In this document: in pieces, positions 30,746 through 40,000 of the stretch
How the letters are laid out: each line of letters begins with the position of its first letter
How positions within the stretch are numbered: the stretch's first letter is position 1
Assembly: GCA_001586965.3 (NCBI GenBank)
Contig: LUCW03000452.1
Location: forward strand, 45,001 to 85,000
DNA length: 40,000 nucleotides
Direction: 5' to 3'
Source of the DNA: Sphaeroforma sirkka
Taxonomy: Eukaryota; Opisthokonta; Ichthyosporea; Ichthyophonida
Notes under the pieces: generated by a model
What the model was told of the DNA's origin: nothing
Database searches by the model: none
What the model saw: the letters and a program-made list of their open reading frames with translations, nothing else
Position numbers and translations under genes: made by a program

Positions 30746-32475
30746 TCTTTGCTGTAATCATCGTTCGTTGTCGGCCTATTTGTTATCGGTCAAACCAGTA
30801 TTTAAATTACTCACTCATTTTAGGACTTTCTAACGAGCTAAGGACCTGTTCTGTCTAATTATAGTGGGTAGTACATACACTATCTGAATATTTACGATCA
30901 GTTTTTTAGATGTAAACCCAAGCCCTTGTAGTTGTATGCCTAGTGCACGTTAGTGTATAACCATTCTATACCGCCTGGCACAGTCCTATTTCGGTCCACT
31001 ACTCGGTTACTTTTTGCATAGTGTCAAATCCGAAATAAGTGAGCTCAGTCAGAAGTACTAATTGGAATGACGCAACTGCTATATTTATTGATCACGATGC
31101 TATGTAATACGAGACTTTCTCTACTATCAGTCATGTGAAAATACCCGTCTCCATGGTTTCGGGTGAGTCAGCACTTTATCTCATTAAATTTTCTATGTAT
31201 TCTACTAATCGGTCCGGCCCTCTGATCTGGTCCTCAAATATTCCCATAGGTCCGGTCCTCAGGTCCGGTCCTAAATATCTGCCCAGGGTACTATGTCCAC
31301 GCCTCTACATGCCCCCAGAGATTTCTACTGTTCTGTATCCCTTTCCTGGCTAGCCTGTTTCCTCCATGCCTATCCTGTGACTATGCGGCGGTTTCTTTCC
31401 AACAATCTTCTCCTACATGACCGTACACCTGGCATGTGATGACACAATTCAGCATGACTTTCTGTTCGGCACCTAGTGTACCGAACTGTGAACCAGCGAG
31501 ACCAGTAATTTTAAAGATCTACGATCGGGTCGACCGTCGATCATACCAAACTTCTATAAATGTCAGCTAATGTATAATCGTTTTTTTTGGGATCAGTATT
31601 TGGTTAGCCACTAGTATTGGGTTTTTATGTTCCAATTTGTTATTGCATGAACTCATGAAGGCTGAATTCGGCACAAGGCTCAAGGCTTAAAAGCCTGAGG
31701 CCTGAGGCCTGAGCCTGAAACCTGAAGCCTGGGCCTGGCGAGTGGCGAAGGCTGTAACTTTGCAATAACTAAGAAGTATTAAATTTCTTTAAATTGTCTA
31801 TCAAGAAGGCTACATATGAAATCTTTAAAACAAAAGATATTTCTCTGGCTCTCAGTCCCAAATTCCCAATAGAAATTTGATTAGCGCTTGCGATATGCTA
31901 GTAGTACACTCACACCCACGAATGGCTACGCGTGACTGATATTGTACACCAGTAGGTGGCGAGACTATCTTAGAGTCTGATTACTCTGACCCAATGGGGT
32001 CCATATATATTTAAATTGTACAAAATATATTTGCCAGGGTCCCAGGACGGACCTCGGTAGTCGGTGCTGGAGTTATATTTTGCGACATCTTTACAAAACG
32101 TAGGTATCAAATTTTTGAAAAACCGGGACGGTCATACGCTATGGTGTGACTGTAATAACGGTATATACGAACACGCAAATCATAGCTTGGTCACCCATGT
32201 GTCGCGACATTTTAACTTATGAATGATTGTTATTGGCTTATACCCATGTTGTTTATTGTGTATTTTGAAATTTTGCCACAAGGTCAATAAAAATAATCAT
32301 TGGGCTTATTTGTACTGATGATGAACACAGGCCACAGCCATCATGGCAGTGTTTCCGAATTATAGAGAAATACAGACACAATATTAATGAGTAACACGCT
32401 TCACAAACACCACCTCTGTTTATATATACGTACTGACATCTGCTTACGCCGATAGTACGTGCCACTAGATACAGT
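30746..32475. other. Spacer upstream of eEF3
   Basis: No gene supported. It holds repeated GGTCCGGTCCT words at about 31200-31270 and a run of GCCTGAGGCCTGA-like units at about 31670-31740. A TATATATAC motif at 32418-32428, about 50 bp before the eEF3 start, is a candidate TATA element. The proximal 300 bp probably hold the eEF3 promoter. Confidence 0.45.
31668..31740 (+). repeat. AGGCCTGAGG-type short repeat run
   Basis: Variants of AAGGCTT, GAGGCCT and GAAGCCTG follow each other for about 70 bp. Partly palindromic. No gene. Confidence 0.7.
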
Positions 32476-35400
32476 ATGACCACATTCTCAGATTTGGTCG
32501 CTAAGGCCGAGGTCGTCGCCACTCGCGACGAGGCTGTATCAGCCGTCGCTTCTGGTGTGTCCGATAAAGATTTCCTAAATAAGGGAGATGCAGTAAAGAC
32601 ACTAACTGATTCCATGAACAAACCTGCCAAGGGTGGAGCGGTTGCCCGCGAGGGTGCCCTTTGCGTTGCTGAAGCACTAGTTAATAATAATGGCCCTGCT
32701 GTAGAGCCATTCCTAGTAGCTATTCTACCCAAGGTAGTTGAACTACAGGGAGACAAGGTTAGACCCGTAGCCCTTAAGGCCATCACTGTTGGTGAGGCTG
32801 TCATCGCTGCCATACAGCCCAACCAGGTTGGGGCAGTTGTGCCTCTACTATGCCTAAAGCAACAGAAATGGAACGTAAATGTATTCCGACTAGAGTCTAT
32901 CGCGGCTCTGATCAAGAGATGCCCCCTACAGATGCAGCCTTTCATGGGTGACATCGTCACTGCCCTATCAGAGGCTATGTGGGATCTTAAGGCAGAAGTC
33001 AAGGCCGCTGCCAAGAGCTGTATGAACGATGCCTGCGAGTCTGTTGATAACAAGGATATCAAGCCTTTCATCCCCAAGCTTATTGCTGCCATCGAGAAGC
33101 CCGCTGTTGTTCCCGAGACTATCCACGCTCTCGCTGCTACCACTTTCGTTCAGGCCGTAAATTACGGAGCGCTATGTATCATGGCCCCTATTCTTCTCCG
33201 AGGTTTCACTGAGCGATCTTCCGCTACTAAGCGTCAATGTGCTCGTATTATCGAGAACATGGCCAAGTTGGTTGATGAGCCTCGTGATGTAGCTCCTTTC
33301 CTGCCCAAGCTTCTACCCAAGCTTGAGGAGGCTATGGAGGAGGTTGCTGACCCCGAGTGCCGTGAGGTGTGTGGCAAGGCCGCTGCTATTCTAAAAAAGC
33401 GTGGAGATATGACCAAGGTCAAGGACGTAACTCTGTATGGAAAAGAGTCGTTCGAACCCGTTTACACTAAGGCTTTGGCCAAGGATACCGCTACCGCGGT
33501 TATCGACTATTGTGCATACATCTCATCATCTCTCATTGCCACTCGCATGCTTGATGATGAAGACTGGAATGCTGCTCTTCTTCCCACGATGGAGTTGTTT
33601 GTGTCTGGAAACGCTAAGGAGACCCTATCCAACATTGTCACCGAAGTACACGTTGATCACGCCCCTATCGTTGAGGTCGAGGAGGGTGAAGAAGATGCCG
33701 AGGAATTGTGTAACACTAATTTCTCTCTTGCTTACGGATCTAAAATTCTTCTGTCGAACACTCAGTTGCGTTTGCTCAGAGGTAACCGTTATGGTCTAAT
33801 TGGTCAGAATGATTCCGGTAAGACATCTCTCATGAAGGCTATTGCCGATAACCGTGTAGAGGGTTTCCCCAGCCCCGAGGAGGTTCGTACTATCTTTGTA
33901 GAGACTGACATTCAGGGAGAGCTTTCTGATCTTTCTGTTGTCGAGTACATGTTCGCAGATGAGTTGCTGAAGAAGATGGGAGCCACACACGAAGAGATGG
34001 AGAAGATTTTGAACGAAGTTGGGTTCAAAGACGATTCACCTGCCAACACCACCACCTCTGTTGGTGCTTTGTCAGGAGGTTGGAAAATGAAGTTGGCTCT
34101 GGCTCGTGCTATGTTGTTGAAGGCTGATATTCTTCTTCTGGATGAGCCTACCAATCACTTGGATGTGCACAACGTCAAGTGGGTACAGGACTACCTTACC
34201 AGTCTAGACGGTGTCACCTCCATTCTTGTGTCACACGATTCCAAGTTCTTGGACATCGTATGCACACACATTATTCAAATCTCTGATCTTAAGTTAGGTT
34301 TCTTCAAGGGTAACCTCAGTGACTTCGTAGTAGATCACCCCGAGGCTATGTCATACTTCAAGCTTAAGTCTACCAAGCAGAAGTTCTCATTCCCCAAACC
34401 CGGACACTTGGACGGTATCAACTCTAAGGGCAAGCCCATCCTTAAAATGTCAAACATTACCTTCACTTACCCCGGTGCCGAGAAGCCTCAGCTTAGAAAC
34501 GTTACTGTGCGTTGTTCGCTAGCATCTCGTGTAGCGTGTGTTGGTGTTAACGGTGCCGGTAAGTCAACCATGATCAAGTTGTTGACTGGTGAGCTTATCC
34601 CCGACGCTGGATCAGGTGAAGTGTGGAAGCATCCTAATGTACGTATCGCATACGTTGCACAACACGCTTTCCATCATATCGAGTCTCACTTGGAAAAGAC
34701 ACCCAACGAGTACATTCGGTGGAGATACGAGCACGGTAAGGATAAGGAGGCACTAGAGAAGATAACGCTTATTGCTACTGAAGAGGAGAAGGAACAGATG
34801 GCCAAGCCTATTCAGATCGAGTACGAGAACGATGATGGTAAGATCATTAAGGAGAAGCGAACGTTCTCTGAGTTCACAGAGGGACGTCGTGAGGGTAAGC
34901 GTGGAGACAAGGAGTACGAAGTTCGATGGAATGGTATCTCAGAGCCTTCGTACGTGTCGGAGCGTAAGCTGGAGGAGGCCGGTTTCGCTAAACTTCTAAA
35001 GATTGTCGATGAGGCTATTGCTATGCGTGCTGGTTCGTACTTGCGCCCTCTATCTATGGCTAATGTGGAGAAGCATCTTGAGGATGTTGGTCTAGAACGC
35101 GAGTTCGGATCGCACTCTCGTCTTGCTGCCCTTTCCGGAGGACAGAAGGTGAAGGTTGTGCTGGCTGCTTGCACTTGGCACGCACCCCACATGTTGATTC
35201 TTGACGAGCCTACCAATTACCTTGATAGAGACTCTCTTGGTGCCCTTGCTGGTGCTATCGAGGAGTTCGAGGGTGGTGTAGTCATGATTACGCACAACAA
35301 CGAGTTCTGTTCATCTCTATGTCCCGAGACTTGGGTGCTTGAGAACAACACTCTCAACTTAAAGGGTGATCCCGAGTGGATGAAGAACGCCTTAAAGGAG

Positions 35401-35574
35401 AAGATTGTTGACGAGGGAGGTCCTGCGACTATGACTGATGCGTACGGTAACGTTACCAAGGTCAAGGCAAAGAAAAAGGCCTTGTCACGTGCCGAGAAGA
35501 AGAAGAGAGACAAGAGACGTGCTGCCAGAAGGGCTCAGGGCATTGAGACTGACACAGAGTCTGAGAGCGAGTGA
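32476..35574 (+). CDS. TEF3: Translation elongation factor 3 (eEF3)
   Basis: Intronless, 1032 residues, close to the fungal length (yeast 1044). eEF3 is a ribosome-bound ATPase that helps release E-site tRNA and complete translocation. N-terminal HEAT repeats span roughly residues 1-320, followed by a linker helix bundle. ABC1 has Walker A GQNDSGKTS (443-451), signature LSGGW (532-536) and Walker B ILLLDEP (Asp 556). ABC2 has Walker A GVNGAGKST (690-698), signature LSGGQ (886-890) and Walker B LILDEPTNYLD (Asp 910). A chromodomain-like insertion (YEVRWNGISEPSYVSERKL, from residue 814) lies within ABC2, as in eEF3. A Lys/Arg-rich tail and acidic end (TDTESESE) close it. The ABC1 Walker A has Asp where most ABC proteins have Gly. 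Start chosen at the first in-frame ATG, with A at -3. EF3-like relatives (New1) are less likely, given full collinearity with eEF3. Confidence 0.96.
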   Translation: MTTFSDLVAKAEVVATRDEAVSAVASGVSDKDFLNKGDAVKTLTDSMNKPAKGGAVAREGALCVAEALVNNNGPAVEPFLVAILPKVVELQGDKVRPVALKAITVGEAVIAAIQPNQVGAVVPLLCLKQQKWNVNVFRLESIAALIKRCPLQMQPFMGDIVTALSEAMWDLKAEVKAAAKSCMNDACESVDNKDIKPFIPKLIAAIEKPAVVPETIHALAATTFVQAVNYGALCIMAPILLRGFTERSSATKRQCARIIENMAKLVDEPRDVAPFLPKLLPKLEEAMEEVADPECREVCGKAAAILKKRGDMTKVKDVTLYGKESFEPVYTKALAKDTATAVIDYCAYISSSLIATRMLDDEDWNAALLPTMELFVSGNAKETLSNIVTEVHVDHAPIVEVEEGEEDAEELCNTNFSLAYGSKILLSNTQLRLLRGNRYGLIGQNDSGKTSLMKAIADNRVEGFPSPEEVRTIFVETDIQGELSDLSVVEYMFADELLKKMGATHEEMEKILNEVGFKDDSPANTTTSVGALSGGWKMKLALARAMLLKADILLLDEPTNHLDVHNVKWVQDYLTSLDGVTSILVSHDSKFLDIVCTHIIQISDLKLGFFKGNLSDFVVDHPEAMSYFKLKSTKQKFSFPKPGHLDGINSKGKPILKMSNITFTYPGAEKPQLRNVTVRCSLASRVACVGVNGAGKSTMIKLLTGELIPDAGSGEVWKHPNVRIAYVAQHAFHHIESHLEKTPNEYIRWRYEHGKDKEALEKITLIATEEEKEQMAKPIQIEYENDDGKIIKEKRTFSEFTEGRREGKRGDKEYEVRWNGISEPSYVSERKLEEAGFAKLLKIVDEAIAMRAGSYLRPLSMANVEKHLEDVGLEREFGSHSRLAALSGGQKVKVVLAACTWHAPHMLILDEPTNYLDRDSLGALAGAIEEFEGGVVMITHNNEFCSSLCPETWVLENNTLNLKGDPEWMKNALKEKIVDEGGPATMTDAYGNVTKVKAKKKALSRAEKKKRDKRRAARRAQGIETDTESESE

Positions 35575-36219
35575 TCTGGGTCTACTCGAATCGCTTACGT
35601 TTGATTTATATGTTTAATCAAATATTGCACGCGTATCGTAATGTTATTTCTGCAATCATTTAGAGTATCCTGACATGTTTAGTATCTTTTCACTTTCATC
35701 TTTTCACCTCCAGACTTATCAATAGCTAGAACGCCACGCGAGAGCGTGATGTGTCGGCTGTAGTTACCCGTTTATGTATATTTACGTATCGAATGGGCGT
35801 CGTATTCGAACGTGTCTGTATATATTCACATTTACCTTGTCGAGTGGTTGCCCTGCTTGTAGGTGTTGGGTACATACCACTAATCATCACGTAAGATTAT
35901 TATTGGAGGATATAGTCTGTAGTGGTCTATATCTAAGAGTATAGTTTACATTCGGTTTGTATGTCCTGCTGCGGGGCTCAAGTTGCTTTGTAATCAACGT
36001 ACGAAATAAAGTAGATGCAAAAATATCGCGTTGTGGCTTCATTTACTGAGACTACTTTCGTTTTGTATGTGCCGCATCTTCCATTGTTTTCTTTGTCAGC
36101 GTGTATACATACAGCTACTACTGCCCAGAGTGCAGGTGATGACTTAATAATGTGAGGACAGTTAATACATACACACAAACAAGCCAAGGTACAGACACGC
36201 ATATATATTTACATTTATT
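35575..36219. other. eEF3 3' flank and spacer
   Basis: A short inverted repeat (TTTGAT...ATCAAA, about 35600-35622) follows the eEF3 stop. I see no further gene in this stretch. Confidence 0.4.
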
Positions 36220-36261
<42 letters not shown>

Positions 36262-36262
36262 T
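36220..36262. repeat. (TA)n microsatellite
   Basis: Uninterrupted TA run of about 38 bp. Confidence 0.9.
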
Positions 36263-36683
36263 ATTGATTTGCTACACTATTGATTTGCTACATAATTAAT
36301 CATTGCCTTCTGAAGATTGAACAAATTATTTGAAAATGCATAAGGAAATACCGGTTAACATCCTATAGCTGATCGAAAGACGATACAAATAATATATCCC
36401 AAGATTAGATGACAGTGACAAATGTAGATGTTAACATTTAACTTTCAATTTAATCATGATTCTACTTTATTCGTTCTCGTTACGATTATCCATTTCGTAG
36501 CGCTTAATAGCTACAAATCACCCTCGGGCATAAATCTGAGCAATATATGCTCTGGGTTAGATCTGACGGCCTGGCTTGCCTTTCTATCCAAAACAAATGT
36601 ATTTGGCCAGAGTTCAACCTTATTCGATCACCTAAGCAGGAAGTGCTGGTACACAGCACGCATCTCTACTCTCGGTACGGATT
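36263..36683. other. Spacer, nothing recognised
   Basis: A 99-codon plus-strand frame (36428-36727) shows no family motif. I see nothing else I can support. Confidence 0.35.
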
Positions 36684-36809
36684 CTACTGGTATGTCAATT
36701 CATCGGAGAATGCAGGCTTCAGGCTAAACAATTGATTTTCAGCTATAGGGTGTTGCTGCGACTTCTTCGCCTTGTCTCCTTCAGGATTGCCAGCACCTCC
36801 TTCTATTAT
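36684..36809 (-). CDS. Weak candidate terminal exon
   Basis: On the minus strand an acceptor ending ACTCAG is followed in phase 0 by 41 codons (starting IIEGGAGNPEGDKAKKSQQH) and a TAG at 36684-36686. Composition is protein-like, but there is no recognised family and no upstream exon was found, because microsatellites lie upstream. It could be chance. Confidence 0.15.
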   Translation of the reverse strand: MIEGGAGNPEGDKAKKSQQHPIAENQLFSLKPAFSDELTYQ

Positions 36810-36881
36810 CTGAGTTTGTACATTAAGAGTTATATATAACCGCATACAGCGGTCTTCTACACTTGCAATTAACACGGTTGT

Positions 36882-36883
36882 GA

Positions 36884-36918
<35 letters not shown>

Positions 36919-37120
36919 AAAATATACGTATGCATATGCATATACATGTATACATACATACATACATACATGCATATATATATATATATATATATACATA
37001 CAAACATACATACACACATACATACATAATATATGATAATATATACATATATATATATATATATATACATACATACATACATACATACATTATATATATA
37101 TATATATATGTATACATATA
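36882..37120. repeat. (TA)n/(CATA)n compound microsatellite
   Basis: TA runs alternate with CATA runs. Tyr/Ile/Cys-rich frames on both strands are artefacts. Confidence 0.92.
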
Positions 37121-37274
37121 TATCTCAGGAGCGGTCCTTATTGATCGTGGAGAATCACGCGTTATCGAAATTCACGGGACGTAACAACGCCGATCTACAA
37201 ATAGCCCGCCTGCCAGTTCGCCGATATATTATATGTTCGCCACTCGGTCCACCGATCTAATAACAGCCAACTGA

Positions 37275-39852
37275 TCAGTCCGCCCCTTTCTTATCTACCA
37301 GTTTTTCAGGAGGCAGCAACCAGTCACTCATAGACCCCGTGATTGTGTACTGTTTCATTTCTCTGCGTGTGAACTCTGGCAAGACTTCTTCGGCCTTGTC
37401 CGCTGACGCAAGCAAGTACACAAAGGCGTCTGTGCCATATCCTGTGAATTATCCGTATATACAAGTGTAAATAATATATAGTAAGTATGCGATTTTGAAC
37501 GGTGCATTTATCTCGAAGTATGACTATATATATAGCATAGCGTACGCATATGTAGAAATAGCGTTCCAGCTTGTGGAAATTTAATTAGCAAGTTTTGAAA
37601 TGAAAGAATCGAACCAGCTCTCGTACTCAATCGTAAGCTAGCGACATGACACTGTTTGGAGTTGAAGACACATCTTTATGCAATTTAATCCATATTAAAA
37701 TTGATATCACACGCGAACGCGAATTGAAATATTTGGCTGTCAGAGATTACAGCTATAGCAAATCGATCACGCACCATCAAAAAGGGATGAATAAGTCGCT
37801 CCATGAGAAAACATGTACATACGTTATATGTATACATACCCTCCATGGAAACAATCTTGAGCTCACCACCCATGTATCGTGCATACAGACGACTTATGGG
37901 CAGACCATAGCCAAATCCGGCCAGGGGAGCGTTTTTCATGTCTTGGCTGGTCAAGTCTTCTTCCTCCATCGGAGCCTCGGCTGTGGTGTATAGGTATGTG
38001 AAGATCTGTCCAATATCGCTGCGGGATATACCACCGCCCTCATCGGATAGCTATACGAAACGGACGCGAGAAGGGGTAAGTAGTGATTGTGAGTACTTGT
38101 ATACGATCACAAGAGCGCTTACACCAGTTTAACAAAAGATTGAACTGAAAAAAATGAGAATGTGCAAAGTATTCATATACAATCCTGATCGGTCATACCC
38201 CAAAATGAAAACCCGAGAAATGTAAAGTGATCGAGGTTTGATGCACATATCTCACAAAGACTTAGGTCAGGAATTGCAAACGTAATTTCGAGAGAATTTT
38301 AAGGTAACAAACGCTGATAGTGGAAGCAGGCCATTAGTGCTGCTTAATTCTGTAGCAATACTGCGGCAAGCATCAAAGCATGAGGTCAGAATTTACGCAT
38401 CATGCCAAATGCGTGGAAATAGAGACAACTTAACCCACACGTGCACTTCACTTACCTTTATGGTGAGATCTTCTGTGCCGTGAGTCAGTATAACCTTGAT
38501 AGGGGGAAGTGGGCCGCCTTGATGCTGCTCCACGACTGCTCTCATACTATTCTGTGAGTCGAATGACATGTATTCATAAAGCGTGAGTACTTTTGGAGCA
38601 AACATAGAGCGTGCAACTACGCGGTGTAGAAAGCAGGCGTTCCTTTCTGTATAAGTTAAGTGTCCGATGTCAGCCTATATTAGTGTTTCGCACTGGGGGC
38701 AAGGCACCGATGCAGATTGAGATTGGACTATCGTACGGTTCAATTTGATAACTATTCGGGGCGGGGTATTTTGAGTTTACAAAAGTCCACAGTTTAAACT
38801 AGAGACACAGACTGTTCGAGAGGTATACAACCTCGAATATATATCTGAGCTCCACACACATGATTGGGTATTATATTCGACAAAAAGGGAACACACTACA
38901 AAATGGATTTCTGACTTTCCCCACTGCTTAGATCCGTCCGTGTAGGCTGCATCTATGAATCCCAGCATTCACGTGAGACACTGATATCCTGTCGAAAAAG
39001 TGTCCGCCATTACATAAAACTACAAGCTTCAAGATGAGGCACATTGAAGATCCAAGATATACATGCGGGGCCTAGTACAAGTCATTTTGGCACATCAAAG
39101 CTCACATGGCGCTAACATCACATCTATCGCCATCTGATCTTACACGGATCGAACTTAGTGCAATTAGATACACAGCAACATATGAACGCTCATCGCGCAC
39201 GGACACACACAATACGCCGATGCCACCATTACACCCAATCACCATTTGCCAATCTGAATTAATTGGAGTATTGAGCACGAGTGCATATACACTACGCAAC
39301 GGGGGCCAACTAAATAAGCCAAACCAGTCTGCACTTAATTCAGAATGAAGTCAAATGTACATAATAAACGCGTACATAGTGCCAACACCGACATCGATGG
39401 CGGGGAGCCGGTTTACCTTCAGTAATTCGAACATGATGTGGTACAGATGCGACGGAATATATGGAAATTGAAAATCGGGCGATCCCGTTATTATGTTGAC
39501 ATCTGGCGAAGTCTCGTAGTACTGTTCACAGCTAAAAAACAAAAAAAAAAAAAACAAAAAAAAAAACAGGGGTTATGAGCCAAAGTAGGAACCAGGACAA
39601 GTAAATACTAGCCTGCGAGTGAATAGCATACGAGTTCAATAGGAAGGCGTATATAGTCCGCGAGAGTTACAATCATGTAAAAATAATCGTGACGCAATCA
39701 CACAACACACAAGCTTACAGGAACTTTGCGTTGTCCGCCGCTTCCTTGATGACATTGACAATATTGCACTTGACGTCTATACTCGAGTAGTTCTCATTGG
39801 TGGATGCGTGAGACGAATCGAAGTTCTGTACATGCGCACCCGAGAGGATCAT
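37275..39852 (-). CDS. PDK: Pyruvate dehydrogenase kinase family, five 3' exons (partial gene)
   Basis: Exons on the minus strand are 39852-39719, 39531-39417, 38551-38456, 38050-37840 and 37441-37275, all with GT-AG boundaries and consistent phases. They give 246 residues of the C-terminal GHKL kinase domain. PDK phosphorylates the E1-alpha subunit and switches off the mitochondrial pyruvate dehydrogenase complex. Visible blocks are YIPSHLYHIMFELLKNSMRA (N box), LSDEGGGIS (G1, D-x-G-G-G), LAGFGYGLPISRLYARYMGG (G2) and GYGTDAFVYL (G3), then a SDWLLP segment matching the DW motif near the C terminus of PDKs. The PSHLYH and LYARY blocks fit PDK better than the branched-chain kinase BCKDK. Earlier exons, with the regulatory helical domain and mitochondrial signal, lie beyond position 40000. 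The intron at 39532-39718 holds an A-rich run. Confidence 0.92.
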
Positions 39853-40000
39853 CTGCGAAAGTAGATTGGTCGTGTTGTATTTAGTGCGAGAGGTAGGTAT
39901 TCTACGCAGAGGAGTTTTGATAAAGGCTCTATTCCAGTGGTGTCCATACCGACTGATGCCCGTTTATATTGGACTTGTTATATACACTATAGCAAGTTTT
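39853..40000 (-). other. Intron of the PDK gene running off the window
   Basis: Upstream of the acceptor CTACTTTCGCAG (minus strand). I found no frame continuing the PDK domain here, so the next exon is outside the window. Confidence 0.6.

Noticed and set aside
32253..33143. 296-codon minus-strand frame overlapping eEF3
   Set aside because: Antisense shadow of the eEF3 coding strand, caused by codon bias. No motif of its own.
38393..38605. Minus-strand frame starting MFAPKVLTLYEYMSF as a PDK start
   Set aside because: Only its middle (38551-38456) is PDK exon sequence. The N-terminal residues are intronic, since the exon begins after CAG at NSMRA.

Overview
The window is nuclear DNA of a eukaryote. 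Host genes have GT-AG introns, there is a eukaryotic-type tRNA-Leu with a Pol III terminator, and long TA/TG microsatellites and several retrotransposon classes are present. A histone-deacetylase subunit (SAP30), a mitochondrial pyruvate dehydrogenase kinase and a fungal-type elongation factor 3 (eEF3) together suggest a unicellular relative of fungi and animals, possibly an ichthyosporean-like protist. That assignment is inference only.

Left part (1-11 kb). SAP30 lies on the plus strand in three phase-0 exons (1002-3541). Its first intron holds a 173-bp tandem duplication and a microsatellite. A weakly supported, unrecognised minus-strand gene follows (3751-4477), then a hairpin-forming minisatellite (about 5.0-5.4 kb) and a DxD glycosyltransferase with an N-terminal membrane anchor (5607-6647). 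Beyond it are large TA/TG tracts, a degenerate non-LTR (LINE) reverse transcriptase on the minus strand (8126 to about 9960), an LTR-like segment with a long inverted repeat (10.45-10.86 kb) and tRNA-Leu(UAA) (11037-11120).

Middle part (11-31 kb). An AT-rich stretch with short, interrupted, protein-like frames (11.26-13.56 kb) is followed by two copies of one Ty3/gypsy retrotransposon facing each other. Copy 1 is on the plus strand (14217-22074). Copy 2 is on the minus strand (23267-30745). A second LINE fragment separates them. The element reads gag, aspartic protease, RT, RNase H, a Dam-like adenine-methyltransferase-type domain, then an integrase with HHCC, D,D-35-E and GPF motifs and a chromodomain-like tail. 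The methyltransferase-like domain, known to me mainly from DIRS-type elements, is the most unusual feature here. Both copies share the same in-frame stops and frame breaks. Either they descend from one defective ancestor, or some of the breaks are recoding or reinitiation sites. Copy 2 also carries a tandem pair of tRNA-derived short repeats inside gag and two internal deletions. Copy 1 lacks the 5' part of gag, where an inverted LTR is joined exactly at its CA terminus.

Right part (31-40 kb). Intronless eEF3 (32476-35574, plus) has HEAT repeats, two ABC cassettes, a chromodomain inserted in the second cassette and a basic tail. A spacer with microsatellites follows. The last five exons of a PDK-family kinase gene (37275-39852, minus) run to the right edge, and its 5' exons lie outside the window.

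The host genes cover separate jobs: chromatin repression, glycosylation, translation elongation and control of pyruvate oxidation. Nothing suggests they act as a unit. The middle 20 kb is a transposon graveyard inserted between them.
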